From Paenibacillus sophorae (lineage in GTDB: Bacteria; Bacillota; Bacilli; Paenibacillales; Paenibacillaceae): DNA of 64,000 bases. The notes under the pieces were generated by a model. That model was not told the DNA's origin, made no database searches, and worked only from the letters and a program-made list of their open reading frames with translations. Below are positions 17,952-27,729 of the stretch, piece by piece; within the stretch, counting starts at the first letter, position 1; the number at the start of each line of letters is the position of its first letter. Location of the stretch: positions 4,464,001 to 4,528,000 of the forward strand of contig NZ_CP076607.1 of NCBI RefSeq assembly GCF_018966525.1, in the 5' to 3' direction. Position numbers and translations under genes: made by a program.

Positions 17952-18581
17952 TTAAATCTCATACTTGTGAAAATAATGGTCGATCAGATGATCAACCTGA
18001 ATTTCAACCGAGGGCAGATGCACGCCGGGCAAGTTCTCGTCATGGTCTTCCGGTTCCGCGCATGTGTACGCGACAATCGGCATTAATACTGCTCCGAAAA
18101 GCTGAACCATCATCATCCTGAGCCGGTCTTCATCCTGCTCACCTGTTGTCTCCCGCAAAACGGACAGCATTTTTTGCTGCTTCATTGTTTTGCTGTATTG
18201 GGAATATTTATGAAGTGAGCCCATGATGCTTGGGGTTTTATTCATCATGTGCTTGGCCAGTCCCGGATATTGCAGAAGATGGCTGGCATACTGCCCAAAG
18301 AACAGCTTCAGCCGTTCTTTGGGCGGCAGAGCGTCATCCTCAAGCGCATTGAACGCGGCATCAAAACGGGAAATCAGCGTACGGATCGCCTCAATCAGCA
18401 GATTATCCTTGGACCGGTAATAGTAATTTACAAGCGCCAGATTCACCTCGGCCTTCGCGGCTATTCGGCGCAAGGTTACACATTCTACTCCTCCCTCGCA
18501 TATCAAATCTACTGTGGCGTCAAGAATTTGCTGCTTCGTATCTTTATCTCCGAAAACCTCAGGATCTTGTTCCAGGGTCAT
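17952..18581 (-). CDS. TetR/AcrR family regulator of efflux pump
   Basis: This 209-residue repressor has a TetR N-terminal domain (KQQILDATVDLICEGG, TLRRIAAKAEVNLALVNYYY). The ligand domain has no recognisable specificity. It is co-directional with, and upstream of, the DHA2 pump, and the palindromic site before it suggests autoregulation of the operon. The start at 18581 is an ATG with AGGAAGGAG upstream. Confidence 0.88.
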   Translation of the reverse strand: MTLEQDPEVFGDKDTKQQILDATVDLICEGGVECVTLRRIAAKAEVNLALVNYYYRSKDNLLIEAIRTLISRFDAAFNALEDDALPPKERLKLFFGQYASHLLQYPGLAKHMMNKTPSIMGSLHKYSQYSKTMKQQKMLSVLRETTGEQDEDRLRMMMVQLFGAVLMPIVAYTCAEPEDHDENLPGVHLPSVEIQVDHLIDHYFHKYEI

Positions 18582-18623
18582 GTAGAGCCATTTCTCCTTC
18601 CTGCGCCTATTTTACACAGTGAT

Positions 18624-18650
18624 TTAAACATCGTTTAATACATTGTTTAA
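18624..18650. promoter_or_regulatory. Candidate TetR operator
   Basis: TTAAACATCGTTTAA (18624-18638) is a perfect palindrome with a three-base centre, followed by another GTTTAA half-site at 18645-18650. It lies 43-70 bases upstream of the TetR start. Confidence 0.55.
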
Positions 18651-18711
18651 TATACTCCACACCGAAATCGGCTGTCAATAGCACCTTTCCGTTCCGCTCG
18701 GGAACAGCAAA

Positions 18712-18750
18712 GAAGCCGAAAATGGCGGTATAAATATCCCCTCCGGCTTC
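18712..18750 (-). terminator. Weak terminator after signalling protein gene
   Basis: GAAGCCG pairs with CGGCTTC around a 25-base loop. The T-run on the minus strand is short (TTTGCTGTT). It lies 43 bases past the stop of the large kinase-GGDEF gene. Confidence 0.45.
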
Positions 18751-18792
18751 ACGCACTTATAGCTAATCAGAATCTGCCCGAAACGCGCGCTC

Positions 18793-21700
18793 TTATTGCT
18801 CAAGCATTGTAACCCGGTTTCGGCCGTCAGCCTTGGACTGGTAAAGCGCGTCATCCGCCAGCTTATAAATATCTTTCTCCGTCAGACCGTCGACCCTTAC
18901 CGCCGCAACTCCCACCGACACGGTTAAGTATCCGAAGACCGGACTCATTTCATGCGGTATGTTTAATTCTTCAACGCTTCTCCTGATTCCATCAGCATAC
19001 TCGAAGGACTGCTCAGGAGTCAGTCCGGTGACGATAATCCCGAACTCCTCTCCTCCCAGCCGGAATACGTAATCGCTGGCCTTGGCGGCCTGTTCTTTGA
19101 TGGTTGCCCCAAGCCTGCGCAATACGTTGTCGCCTTCATAATGGCCGTACGTGTCGTTATACTTTTTGTAATAGTCAATATCAAGCATGATATAAGCCAG
19201 ATACCCTTTTTCAATCCCGGCTCTGCCCACTTCTCTGAAAAAGATCGTATTGAAGTGCCGTCGATTATACAAGCCGGTCAATTCATCGGTAATGGATATC
19301 TTTTCGATCAACAAGATATTCTTGTTCAATTCCTCGTTGTTCTGCTTCAGCTCTTTGGTTCTCTCGATTACCAGTTCTTCCAGATGTTCCTTATGCTTTC
19401 TCAGCTCTTCTTCCGCTCTTTTTCTCTCCGTAATGTCCTTTACCGTTCCTTGAACCGCCGGCTTATTCAGATAGTTAATGAAAATGGCTTTAAGAATCAC
19501 ATCAATCTCTTGTTTACCGTCCTTATGCACCAGTCTGCTTTCATACTCGCCCGGAGCGTCTATCCCGTTAATCCTTTTCCGGTGCAAAGCCAATACATCT
19601 TCCCTCTGCGCCAGAGCAATAAATTTATCAAAAGGCTGATCAATCATCTCTTCCATTTCATAGCCAATCATTCGCGCCAAAGCCGTGTTGACAAATTTGC
19701 ATTGCATGTCCTGAATAATGAATATTCCGTCCAGCATGTTGTTGACAAGTTCCCGGTATTTCTCCTCCGATCGCTCCAGATCCGAATACAGGCTTGCGTT
19801 CTCAAGCGAGAATACCATTTCTCTAGACAGCAGATTGATAATTCTCATTCTTTCATTCGTGAATACGTCCGTTACCAGATTGTTCTCCAGATAGATAACG
19901 GCAATCGTCTTGTTATGATTGATAAGCGGCATGCATACGAGAGATTTGGGCTGGTGCCTTATAATATAGGGATCGTTAATCAGCCCGGCTTCGGAAAAAG
20001 CATCCTTATAAATCAGAGTCTCCTTGCTTTCCTCCACAGCATGGATAATGGAATACGGCAGATTGTAATCATCTGAATGGCGATGCACCACAACGGTAAT
20101 TTTGTCGTCTTCGGGCCTGTACTCTCCTTCTACGAGCAAATCCGAACTGGATCTCATCAGGATACAGCCTCTTTGGGCTCCCGCATTTTTGATAACGATT
20201 TCCATCAGCGCTTCCAACAGATTATTCAGCTCGATTTCCTTTGAAATGGCCTGGGATGCCAAAAGAATGGAATTCAAATCAATGCTCTCCGTGGAATCCG
20301 TGACGGCTCTTCCCACCAAGTATTCCTTTTTATATTTCACGATATCCTGATACTGCTCATTAATATGTTTGATCTTGCCTTTAGCTCCCCACACGGAATA
20401 GTAATATAAGGATTGTCTGAACAGGTACGAGGCAAACTCTGTGAAAAGTCTGCTGTTATAGAATTTGGCGGCCAGCTCATAGACAAGCGCTTTATATCGG
20501 ACAACATTCCCTTTTTCGCAGGCTGCAATGGCGAGATCGTAATATTTGCCGGCCAGTTCGTTATTGCCCGAAATTCTTGCCCATTCGGCCTTCATCAGCC
20601 TCTCGTGCAGCAGAAAATTCTCCGGAGTATGGGCAGCCCACTTTTTTACCCTGCCGTATTCTTTGCGCATTCTTGCTCTTGCTTTCATCCTGTCATAAGC
20701 GCTTAAGTCTTTATAGCAATAGGCCAGATTCAGGAATGTATACAAAGCGAACTCCTCCATAAAAGCCGAGCCGGCAAGGGTCCCAATGATACCGTACGCC
20801 TTGTCGATGTATGCGAGTGAGTCGCTGTAGCTCTCGTAGGTGAACAGCAGCTTTATCTTGTAGATATAGTAGATGGCGATTCCCGAATAATACTTGGCTT
20901 CTTCAAGCTGCCGCACATAAGCCTTTTCGCTGAAGGTCTCGCTGTCTAACGTAAGAGGATTACTCAGTTCCCCCGCAAGATTAAGAAGTTGCTGCCGTGC
21001 CAGCTTCGCTGTCGCCAGCGCTTCTTTATATTTTGTGTTCTCGATCATTGCAATGTATCTGTTGCTCTCATGAAGATTGGTCACGATGTCCATCGTCGGG
21101 TTCCATAGATTGACATAGAAGCATGCGTGAGCAAGATAGAGCAAGTCCCCTGTTCTCAGACTGGACTCAATCGATTTGCTGAACCAGTCATGCAGCGTAT
21201 CCCAGGGCTCATTCCATGCATGGCAAAAAAGCGTGTATAATACATGCGACGCCCCTCTCCACTTCAGATCATTGAACTTGTCATTGATTCTTATGCCCAG
21301 TCTCCCGAAATCGAAAGCCCCTTTGAGGTCACCAAATCCGGACAGCAATATGGAATAACCGATAAACGCAATGGCCGATTCGGGACAATTTCCATATTTC
21401 AAGGTCAGCTCTGCTTTTTTCAGCACGATTAGAGCGAACAGATTGGCCTCTCCCGAGATAAACGCCGGGGGGAAAATATTGATCAATAGTCTCATGATGA
21501 GCTTTATCTTTTCGTCCTTCATTTCGGGCTTGCCGAAAATCTCTTCGATCGTCATCCCTCTAAGTCTGGCTTTGACCTTTAGAAATTCCTTCACCACCGA
21601 CGCCAATCCGGGCTTGTCCGGTATTTTGACCCCCAGTGCTCTGAGACCGCGCTTCCCGGACGCTATGGACTCCTTCATCATCCCCAGATAAGTATAATGA

Positions 21701-24210
21701 TTCGCCTGCATTTCATAGATCTCGGCAATGGAAAAGCTGTCGACCGTCTGATTTAGAAGAATTGCGCATGCCTTGTCCGCCTCATCGGTATGATGAGTCA
21801 GATACCCGTATTCTGCATATAGTCTATAGATTTCCGAGATACGCCGCTCATCGCTCCTCCACGGGCTCTTCTTCAGAAGGTCAACGGCAGCTTCTAGGAA
21901 TGCAAATGCAGCTTCATAGCCAAAGGCCGCTTTCGTTTTTTGGGCGGCTTTCAGATTAAGCTGAATAACTTGATTGGCTTCATCCTCTTCGCCGATAAAT
22001 TCAATCCCTTTATTGATATGCGTAACAATATCTACGAGTTTCTCTTCAACTTCTCCGGAAGTGAGCTGCATAAGCAGCAGTCTACCTATTTTCAAATGCA
22101 GCTTCTTGCTTGTTACAGGATCGATCATTTGGTAACAAACCTGCTGTAGCCGGTCATGCTGGAATTTAAAATAGGCGTTAATATCCCTGGGAATATCCTC
22201 CGTCTCTTCAAGGAGACTGGGCAGCATGGAATGATTTGTATCGGCAGGAATGATAATATCCTCACCCATGGCTTTTATCAGAGACTTGGCAATAACCCGC
22301 GGCTCCTCTTCGGCGATCAGGGACAGCATTTTATAATCGAACAGATTGCCTATGGATGCGCATAATTTCAGAACTCTCTGATCTTCCTCCGGCAGGGCCT
22401 GCAGCTTCATCATCAAGAACTCGACGACATTGTCGTTAATATTCAAATCGGAGATTTGCGCTAGTACCCACTTCCATTTGCCTTCCAGATCATCGAAGAA
22501 AATAAAGCCGTTCTTATACAATTCATTTAACACTTCGTTTAAAAAAAAGGAATTCCCTTTGGTTCTCGCATAAATAATTTCCGCGAGTTCTTTTACCCTG
22601 CCAGGTTCGGTATTAAGCGTATCGGCAATGAAGTTCTCCACATCCTTGATAGACAAGGAGCTCAAGACGATGTTCCCCACTTCCCTGCTCTTATCAATTT
22701 CGGCGATAGAGTCTAACAGGGGTTGATTCTCCATCGCCGCATGCGGCCGGCACGAGCACACGATGAACAGTTTCCGCAAATGATTACTGAGCACCAGCTT
22801 CTCCATAAGCTGCAAGTTCGACAAATCGGCCCACTGAACATCATCCAGAAACAAGACCAAAGGTCTTTCATTATTGGTAATTCCCTCGATAAAGTTAACG
22901 AAGGTCAGAAAGAACCGGTTGATCTCCTCCACCGGATTCAGGGGCTCAATTTCCGGCTGAACGCCAATCAGCTTCTCGAGTTCCGGTATGATATTCGTAA
23001 TTAGGACTCCATTGCCGCCCAAAGCGGTTCTCAGAGACTTCTCCAGATTTTTCTTATAATCTTCATCAGGGCTGTCAACCAGCTGATTGATCAATGTTCC
23101 GAAAGCCTGGATCATCGCGCTGTATGGAATGTTCTGGTTATATTGATCGAACTTTCCTGACGCAAACAGCCCTTTTTCCTGACTTATATATTGGTGAAGC
23201 TCATTTACCAGAGCGGTCTTGCCTACGCCTGCATCCCCGGAGATCAGCATGATTTGCGGGTTGCCTCTCAGGCTTGTTCTAAAAGCTTCTGCCAGGCGGG
23301 TTAGTTCCTCTTCCCTGCCGTAGATTTTTTGCGAAATCCGAAAGATATTCCGTTTATCCTCTTGCGCCAGCTCAAAATCACCGTAACCGGCTAAACATTT
23401 CTGCAAATCGGCTCTGATACCATAGGCGCTTCTGTATCTGTCTTCCGGCGATTTCTCCATCAGCTTCATTATGACTCCGGACAACGCCCAGGATACCCTG
23501 CCCCCAGTTAACTGATAGGGGGAGACGGCTTCTTTTGCAATAATGGAGTAAATTTGATCCAGCATGTCGCCAGACTCGAAGGGTTTAACGCCTGTGATCA
23601 TCTCATACAGCACAACGCCCAGTGAGTAAAAATCCGTCCGGTAATCAATGTTCCGGTTCATCCGGCCGGTCTGTTCCGGAGAGACATACAGCAGGCTTCC
23701 TTCCAGCACGCCGCTGTTTTGGAATTCCCGCTTTTCTTTCGGCAGCTTAACCGCCAGATCGAAATCGATGACCTGCACAACATCTTTTTCCCGGTCCCAT
23801 ACAATATTTGAAGGTTTGATATCTTTATGTATGATGTGGTGTTCATGGATGGCGCCAATGATGTCGACGATCTTGATCACCAACCGTACAAGAGTTTCCT
23901 GATCCGGCTTGTCATCAGCCATAATCCGTTTCAGAGAACGCCCCTGTATATCTTCCAGAACCATGATAAAGAAGCCGTTCCGCTCTTCCAGCTTTAGGGG
24001 TTTGATCACGCCTTCGACGCATCCGCTTAATTCCCGGAGCATCTTGTATTCCTGCTTGAACCGCATGACCTCTTCATGTCCGGTAAATTCGGATTTCAGG
24101 ACCTTTAATATAACCGTATCCTGGGAGACAGTATCTCTGCATCTGTAAACCGATTTTCTATCATTATCGGAGATCGTTTCCAGTATTAGATAATTCTCAA
24201 TCGCTGTCAT
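18793..24210 (-). CDS. Ser/Thr kinase - AAA ATPase - GAF - PAS - GGDEF signalling protein
   Basis: This is an 1805-residue cytoplasmic protein. A protein kinase domain spans about residues 7-275: a beta-3 Lys in VILKVLKS, a catalytic loop IIHKDIKPSNIVW (HKD instead of HRD), a metal site DFD instead of DFG, and SPEQTGRMNR in the activation segment. An AAA_16-type ATPase follows from about residue 298, with Walker A GDAGVGKTALV (325-335) and Walker B VLFLDDVQWAD. A long helical repeat region comes next, then GAF (about 1330-1480), PAS (about 1490-1610), a coiled coil and GGDEF. The GGDEF active site reads GGEEF (1719-1723), and the upstream inhibitory-site position reads KASD rather than RxxD. 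Diguanylate cyclase activity is therefore likely, with weak product inhibition. It is 28 bases after a membrane protein gene and probably in one operon with it. Confidence 0.88.
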   Translation of the reverse strand: MTAIENYLILETISDNDRKSVYRCRDTVSQDTVILKVLKSEFTGHEEVMRFKQEYKMLRELSGCVEGVIKPLKLEERNGFFIMVLEDIQGRSLKRIMADDKPDQETLVRLVIKIVDIIGAIHEHHIIHKDIKPSNIVWDREKDVVQVIDFDLAVKLPKEKREFQNSGVLEGSLLYVSPEQTGRMNRNIDYRTDFYSLGVVLYEMITGVKPFESGDMLDQIYSIIAKEAVSPYQLTGGRVSWALSGVIMKLMEKSPEDRYRSAYGIRADLQKCLAGYGDFELAQEDKRNIFRISQKIYGREEELTRLAEAFRTSLRGNPQIMLISGDAGVGKTALVNELHQYISQEKGLFASGKFDQYNQNIPYSAMIQAFGTLINQLVDSPDEDYKKNLEKSLRTALGGNGVLITNIIPELEKLIGVQPEIEPLNPVEEINRFFLTFVNFIEGITNNERPLVLFLDDVQWADLSNLQLMEKLVLSNHLRKLFIVCSCRPHAAMENQPLLDSIAEIDKSREVGNIVLSSLSIKDVENFIADTLNTEPGRVKELAEIIYARTKGNSFFLNEVLNELYKNGFIFFDDLEGKWKWVLAQISDLNINDNVVEFLMMKLQALPEEDQRVLKLCASIGNLFDYKMLSLIAEEEPRVIAKSLIKAMGEDIIIPADTNHSMLPSLLEETEDIPRDINAYFKFQHDRLQQVCYQMIDPVTSKKLHLKIGRLLLMQLTSGEVEEKLVDIVTHINKGIEFIGEEDEANQVIQLNLKAAQKTKAAFGYEAAFAFLEAAVDLLKKSPWRSDERRISEIYRLYAEYGYLTHHTDEADKACAILLNQTVDSFSIAEIYEMQANHYTYLGMMKESIASGKRGLRALGVKIPDKPGLASVVKEFLKVKARLRGMTIEEIFGKPEMKDEKIKLIMRLLINIFPPAFISGEANLFALIVLKKAELTLKYGNCPESAIAFIGYSILLSGFGDLKGAFDFGRLGIRINDKFNDLKWRGASHVLYTLFCHAWNEPWDTLHDWFSKSIESSLRTGDLLYLAHACFYVNLWNPTMDIVTNLHESNRYIAMIENTKYKEALATAKLARQQLLNLAGELSNPLTLDSETFSEKAYVRQLEEAKYYSGIAIYYIYKIKLLFTYESYSDSLAYIDKAYGIIGTLAGSAFMEEFALYTFLNLAYCYKDLSAYDRMKARARMRKEYGRVKKWAAHTPENFLLHERLMKAEWARISGNNELAGKYYDLAIAACEKGNVVRYKALVYELAAKFYNSRLFTEFASYLFRQSLYYYSVWGAKGKIKHINEQYQDIVKYKKEYLVGRAVTDSTESIDLNSILLASQAISKEIELNNLLEALMEIVIKNAGAQRGCILMRSSSDLLVEGEYRPEDDKITVVVHRHSDDYNLPYSIIHAVEESKETLIYKDAFSEAGLINDPYIIRHQPKSLVCMPLINHNKTIAVIYLENNLVTDVFTNERMRIINLLSREMVFSLENASLYSDLERSEEKYRELVNNMLDGIFIIQDMQCKFVNTALARMIGYEMEEMIDQPFDKFIALAQREDVLALHRKRINGIDAPGEYESRLVHKDGKQEIDVILKAIFINYLNKPAVQGTVKDITERKRAEEELRKHKEHLEELVIERTKELKQNNEELNKNILLIEKISITDELTGLYNRRHFNTIFFREVGRAGIEKGYLAYIMLDIDYYKKYNDTYGHYEGDNVLRRLGATIKEQAAKASDYVFRLGGEEFGIIVTGLTPEQSFEYADGIRRSVEELNIPHEMSPVFGYLTVSVGVAAVRVDGLTEKDIYKLADDALYQSKADGRNRVTMLEQ

Positions 24211-24238
24211 ACCCAGTCCACCTTTTAAGCGTTATCCC

Positions 24239-25390
24239 CTACACTTCGAAATCGGCATCAAAGTCAAAAATATACGCTGCAATAAGCCATATTATCCAGC
24301 AGTTTACGCCAAAGAACAAATATCCGAAATACCCCAGAATGGGCATCTCCGAAAAAATATGTATTTTGTCAAGATAGGGAACGGAGTACTTCCAATAATT
24401 CGGGTTGGTAGGCAAAGAATCATGAAACCATTCGCTTCCGAAATTCCAAAATTCCCAGAAGAAACCATTAAACAGGGTAGCCAGGGCGATCAGAATGAGT
24501 GGAGACCAGTTGCCATTTTTTATCGGAGTAAAAGGAGTCCAGTATCCCGTCAAAGCCATAGCCGCGGAAAGAAGAGGAACAAGCGCGACCCAAAGCACCC
24601 AGAACAGCGCATATGGATAGTACCCCATCCCGAAGGCCAGCCCCAAGCCCAGAACATAGTATACGAGAAGAAATTTTCGGTTCACCGAAAATTTGGGGCC
24701 GTTCCGGTACCGGTGTCTAAACCCTTTGAACGTCCTTAGCAGCAAATACCATTCAAAAATGGCGGGCAGAACGGTAGTGTAAGATAAAGAGAACCAAAAT
24801 ACATTCCCGAAGTTCGTAAACACTTCATTATTTGGATAATACCAGTTCTCGATGACAAAGAAATTCAGAAACTCAAAGGCGAACCAGCTGAAGCAGGAAA
24901 CGACGGCAAGCAGCTGCATGACCTGCGGTTTTTTGGAGATGATGGAATTCCCGTTATTCCGCTTATACACAATACCGTCCAGAATCAGTATAAAGGCCCA
25001 CCATAACGGAACGAATGTATAATATTCAAAGGAAATAAAATAGTGAACGCGTCCCCACATGAACAACCAGCTCACTCCAAGCACAGGCAGGCTCCACCAG
25101 AACCACACGGGAAACGGCGTCTGCTTATCGGGAGCGGTGCGTTCATCCTCAGTCTTCTTAAAGCCGAATAGTCCGGGGAAGATCAGGAACAGAGCGATGA
25201 ATAACGCCACCATTGAAGCCAAGGTAAAATACAGCAGATTGAAGCCCGGGTCCGCCTCAACCTTCTGAGCGGGAAAATCGCCATACCCTGGCGGAAGCCC
25301 CTTCCACTTCACTACACTTCCTATGTACGGCAAGATAAAAATCAAACTGAAAGTAACAATAAGTATAAGCTTTTTTTGCCACTTTTTCAT
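24239..25390 (-). CDS. Polytopic membrane protein paired with kinase-GGDEF gene
   Basis: This 383-residue protein has about ten hydrophobic segments rich in Trp, Tyr and Phe. The first segment follows MKKWQKK, which would anchor the N-terminus inside. The family is not recognised. The many aromatic residues and a central FEWYLLLRTFKGFRHRY loop do not match known transporter motifs. The ATG at 25390 follows GAAAGG by nine bases; a TTG at 25399 lies too close to it. It is directly upstream of the kinase-ATPase-GGDEF gene (28-base gap), so it may be its membrane partner or sensor. This pairing is inference from position only. Confidence 0.6.
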   Translation of the reverse strand: MKKWQKKLILIVTFSLIFILPYIGSVVKWKGLPPGYGDFPAQKVEADPGFNLLYFTLASMVALFIALFLIFPGLFGFKKTEDERTAPDKQTPFPVWFWWSLPVLGVSWLFMWGRVHYFISFEYYTFVPLWWAFILILDGIVYKRNNGNSIISKKPQVMQLLAVVSCFSWFAFEFLNFFVIENWYYPNNEVFTNFGNVFWFSLSYTTVLPAIFEWYLLLRTFKGFRHRYRNGPKFSVNRKFLLVYYVLGLGLAFGMGYYPYALFWVLWVALVPLLSAAMALTGYWTPFTPIKNGNWSPLILIALATLFNGFFWEFWNFGSEWFHDSLPTNPNYWKYSVPYLDKIHIFSEMPILGYFGYLFFGVNCWIIWLIAAYIFDFDADFEV

Positions 25391-25530
25391 CCATATCAAC
25401 CTTTCATCCTGCCGTAATTTTGTTTCTCCTACATACTCATTAACGGCTGGAAAGGCAATGCTGTGAATAGGGAATCCCTTCTATACTAATCGCCGAGGCC
25501 TTTGAGGCCCCGACAAAGCTCATTTTGGGC

Positions 25531-25557
25531 AAAAGAAAACCGCCCGGCAATAGGCGG
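25531..25557 (-). terminator. Terminator of stalk-domain protein gene
   Basis: CCGCC pairs with GGCGG; the minus strand continues with TTTTCTTTT. It begins five bases after the stop. Confidence 0.75.
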
Positions 25558-25562
25558 CAATC

Positions 25563-26378
25563 TTAAGGAAGAATAATGGTGCGGTCTTTACCCGTTCTGC
25601 CTTCAAAGAGAATGTATTGCACATGATTCGACTCCGTTCTCTTCCAAGTCCTAGTAACTATCGCATCCTTCTTTACCGCAGGCCGGGTATCCCTATCCGG
25701 AATGTAGGTCACACCGCCGTTCTGTAATAAATAAGTAGGATGCAGATTTTCCTCTCCTGCGGGTATATCGGCTCCAGTAATGTTTTGAGCTTTAACGGTC
25801 AATGACATGGCAAAAAGATCGTTCTCTTTCTTATTTTCAAATGTGTAGAACAGAGGAAAAAAGGCCTCTTGTTCATGAATCGTTGTCGCATCGAACTCAT
25901 GAATCGTGAGAAAAGTCGGGGTCTTTTGAAGGCTGTCATCGGTCACTATGAACATTTGTTGTTTCTGATCCCATTTTCCATTCACCTTTAAACCCTCAAC
26001 CAAGGTACGAATCGGTACAAATAGACTTTGTTGATGGATTTGCGGCTTAATATCGGTTTGCACGCCTTCGCCATCATAGGTCGTTTGATTCGTTGCCGTA
26101 TTGATTTCAAGCACATGGTTATTCATCTCAATTTTGGCCAGCTTTGTTTTGGAATCATACACTGCCTTTCCCCCAAGTAATTCGCTCACGGCGCGCAGCG
26201 GCAGATACAGCTTGCCATTATCCAAATAAGGCGATTTCGGGGTTGTATACAGCACATAGTATTGATTGATCTTCATATGTACTCTCCCGGTGCTTTTAAT
26301 GGATGCGGCTTGACTGGTTACGGGTACCGCCATTGAAAATAATAATGTCAGACAAATGCAATACATCCATCTTTTCAT
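25563..26378 (-). CDS. Secreted copper amine oxidase N-terminal-like (stalk) domain protein
   Basis: This 271-residue protein has a signal peptide (MKRWMYCICLTLLFSMAVPV, cleavage probably after SQA). One stalk domain follows (copper amine oxidase N-terminal-like), with LPLRAVSELLGGKAVYD and FVPIRTLVEGLKVNGKWD as the two strand-helix repeats. Despite its name this domain is common in secreted proteins of Paenibacillus, often as a cell-surface module, and it has no enzymatic role. The C-terminal 110 residues are unrecognised. It is monocistronic with its own terminator. Confidence 0.8.
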   Translation of the reverse strand: MKRWMYCICLTLLFSMAVPVTSQAASIKSTGRVHMKINQYYVLYTTPKSPYLDNGKLYLPLRAVSELLGGKAVYDSKTKLAKIEMNNHVLEINTATNQTTYDGEGVQTDIKPQIHQQSLFVPIRTLVEGLKVNGKWDQKQQMFIVTDDSLQKTPTFLTIHEFDATTIHEQEAFFPLFYTFENKKENDLFAMSLTVKAQNITGADIPAGEENLHPTYLLQNGGVTYIPDRDTRPAVKKDAIVTRTWKRTESNHVQYILFEGRTGKDRTIILP

Positions 26379-26565
26379 GAATATCCTCCCCTTTTCTGCT
26401 TTGTTCCTAGCTCTTGTTTAGACGATACATACTAGAAAAAGTTGCTAGTATTGGCTGTAGTTAACTCCCTATTGAGAATTAACGGGACGTTTCCCCGTTC
26501 GTACAGAAAAATTCACAATTAATAATTTTCGGTAAATTGGAGGAACTTCTTTATATTTTACTGTA

Positions 26566-26605
26566 TTTAGAATAAATATTTACGATTGTTAAAGTTTATT
26601 CTAAA
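26566..26605. promoter_or_regulatory. Inverted repeat, candidate Lrp-type operator
   Basis: TTTAGAATAAA (26566-26576) and TTTATTCTAAA (26595-26605) are exact inverted repeats with centres 29 bases apart, nearly three helical turns. They end 37 bases before the Lrp-family gene, consistent with autoregulation. Confidence 0.55.
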
Positions 26606-26642
26606 ATCAACTTCATATCATCGACGGGAAGGAGGGGAAACC

Positions 26643-27083
26643 ATGGACGAAATCGACCGCAGTATTCTGGAAGCGCTGAAGGAGAACAGCCGGATGACCA
26701 TTTCCGATATCAGCAAAAGAGTGAAGCTCTCTATCCCCGCAGTGACGGAGAGAATCCGTAAAATGGACGAGTCCGGAATGATCGAAGAATACACCGTCAA
26801 GATCAACCGGGCCAAAGCAGGCTATAAGCTGCTGGCGTTCGTGCTGGTCGTCATCGACCGGACGGAGCAAATTCCCGCCTTTCGCGCATTCATATCAGAC
26901 TGCGTCGAGGTGCTGGAGTGCCACCACCTTGCAGGCGAATACGACTACTTGCTGAAGGTGCTTGTGGAGGACACCGGGGAGCTGGAGAAATTTTTATCCG
27001 ATACGTTGAAAAGCGTGCCGGGAGTCATTAGGAGCAATACGATGATTTCCATGTCTTCACTTAAAGAGAAATGGAACAGATGA
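26643..27083 (+). CDS. Lrp/AsnC family transcriptional regulator
   Basis: This 146-residue regulator has an N-terminal helix-turn-helix (IDRSILEALKENSRMTISD, SKRVKLSIPAVTERIRKM) and a C-terminal RAM/ACT-like effector domain that binds amino acids in the family. The ATG at 26643 follows GGAAGGAGG; the in-frame start at 26586 is too far upstream. A LysE exporter gene follows 13 bases later, which suggests that the regulator senses an amino acid and controls its efflux. The inverted repeat at 26566-26605 is a likely operator. Confidence 0.9.
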   Translation: MDEIDRSILEALKENSRMTISDISKRVKLSIPAVTERIRKMDESGMIEEYTVKINRAKAGYKLLAFVLVVIDRTEQIPAFRAFISDCVEVLECHHLAGEYDYLLKVLVEDTGELEKFLSDTLKSVPGVIRSNTMISMSSLKEKWNR

Positions 27084-27096
27084 ACGGGGGGAACAC

Positions 27097-27729
27097 ATGA
27101 TATTTAGGGGATTAAAATTGGGCCTTCTGCTTCAGCTTGCCGTCGGTCCGGTTTGTTTGTTTATCTTTCACGCCGCCTCGCTGCGCGGCTTCTCCGCCGC
27201 CGAGGCAGGAGTCGCCGGCGTATCGGTGGCTGACGGTCTGTTCATTCTTGCCGCGCTGCGGGGGGTTACCCTGCTTGGCGCAGGGCGGAAGCCCGGCGGT
27301 ATTCTTTATGTGCTCGGAGCAGGCACGCTTCTGGTGTTCGGCTTGAATATGATCGCAGGAATATTCGGTTACAGCCTTCTTCCCGTCATCCCCATTGCGG
27401 ACGGCTCCGGCACAGACGGCATGTTTGTCCGCGCCTTTCTGCTGACCGCATCAAATCCGCTGACTCTTCTCTTCTGGACCGGAATTTTTTCGGCAAAGAT
27501 GGCTGAGCTTAAGCTGCGGAGCGGCGAGCTGATTCAATTCGGGCTGGGCTGCCTTCTGGCGACCGTCCTGTTTCTGACGGCGATTGCGCTGCTGGGACAG
27601 TTGGCTCACCCTCTCGTTACGCCTGCGTTCGCACAAGGGCTGAACTTTCTGACCGGCATCCTGTTTCTCTTCTTCGCCTTCCGGCTGATCGTCAAATGGA
27701 TCTTCAGGTCCGAGGCGCCCACAGCATGA
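27097..27729 (+). CDS. LysE family amino-acid exporter
   Basis: This 210-residue membrane protein has about six hydrophobic segments and belongs to the LysE/RhtB family, which exports basic or hydrophobic amino acids. N-terminal GLKLGLLLQLAVGPVCLFIF and central LTASNPLTLLFWTGIF match the family motifs. It is 13 bases downstream of the Lrp-type gene and in the same operon. Its 3' end overlaps the convergent YnfA-family gene by 26 bases. Confidence 0.88.
   Translation: MIFRGLKLGLLLQLAVGPVCLFIFHAASLRGFSAAEAGVAGVSVADGLFILAALRGVTLLGAGRKPGGILYVLGAGTLLVFGLNMIAGIFGYSLLPVIPIADGSGTDGMFVRAFLLTASNPLTLLFWTGIFSAKMAELKLRSGELIQFGLGCLLATVLFLTAIALLGQLAHPLVTPAFAQGLNFLTGILFLFFAFRLIVKWIFRSEAPTA

Noticed and set aside
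19141..20076. 311-codon plus-strand ORF
   Set aside because: Antisense to the kinase-GGDEF gene; the real frame encodes clear GAF, PAS and GGDEF motifs.
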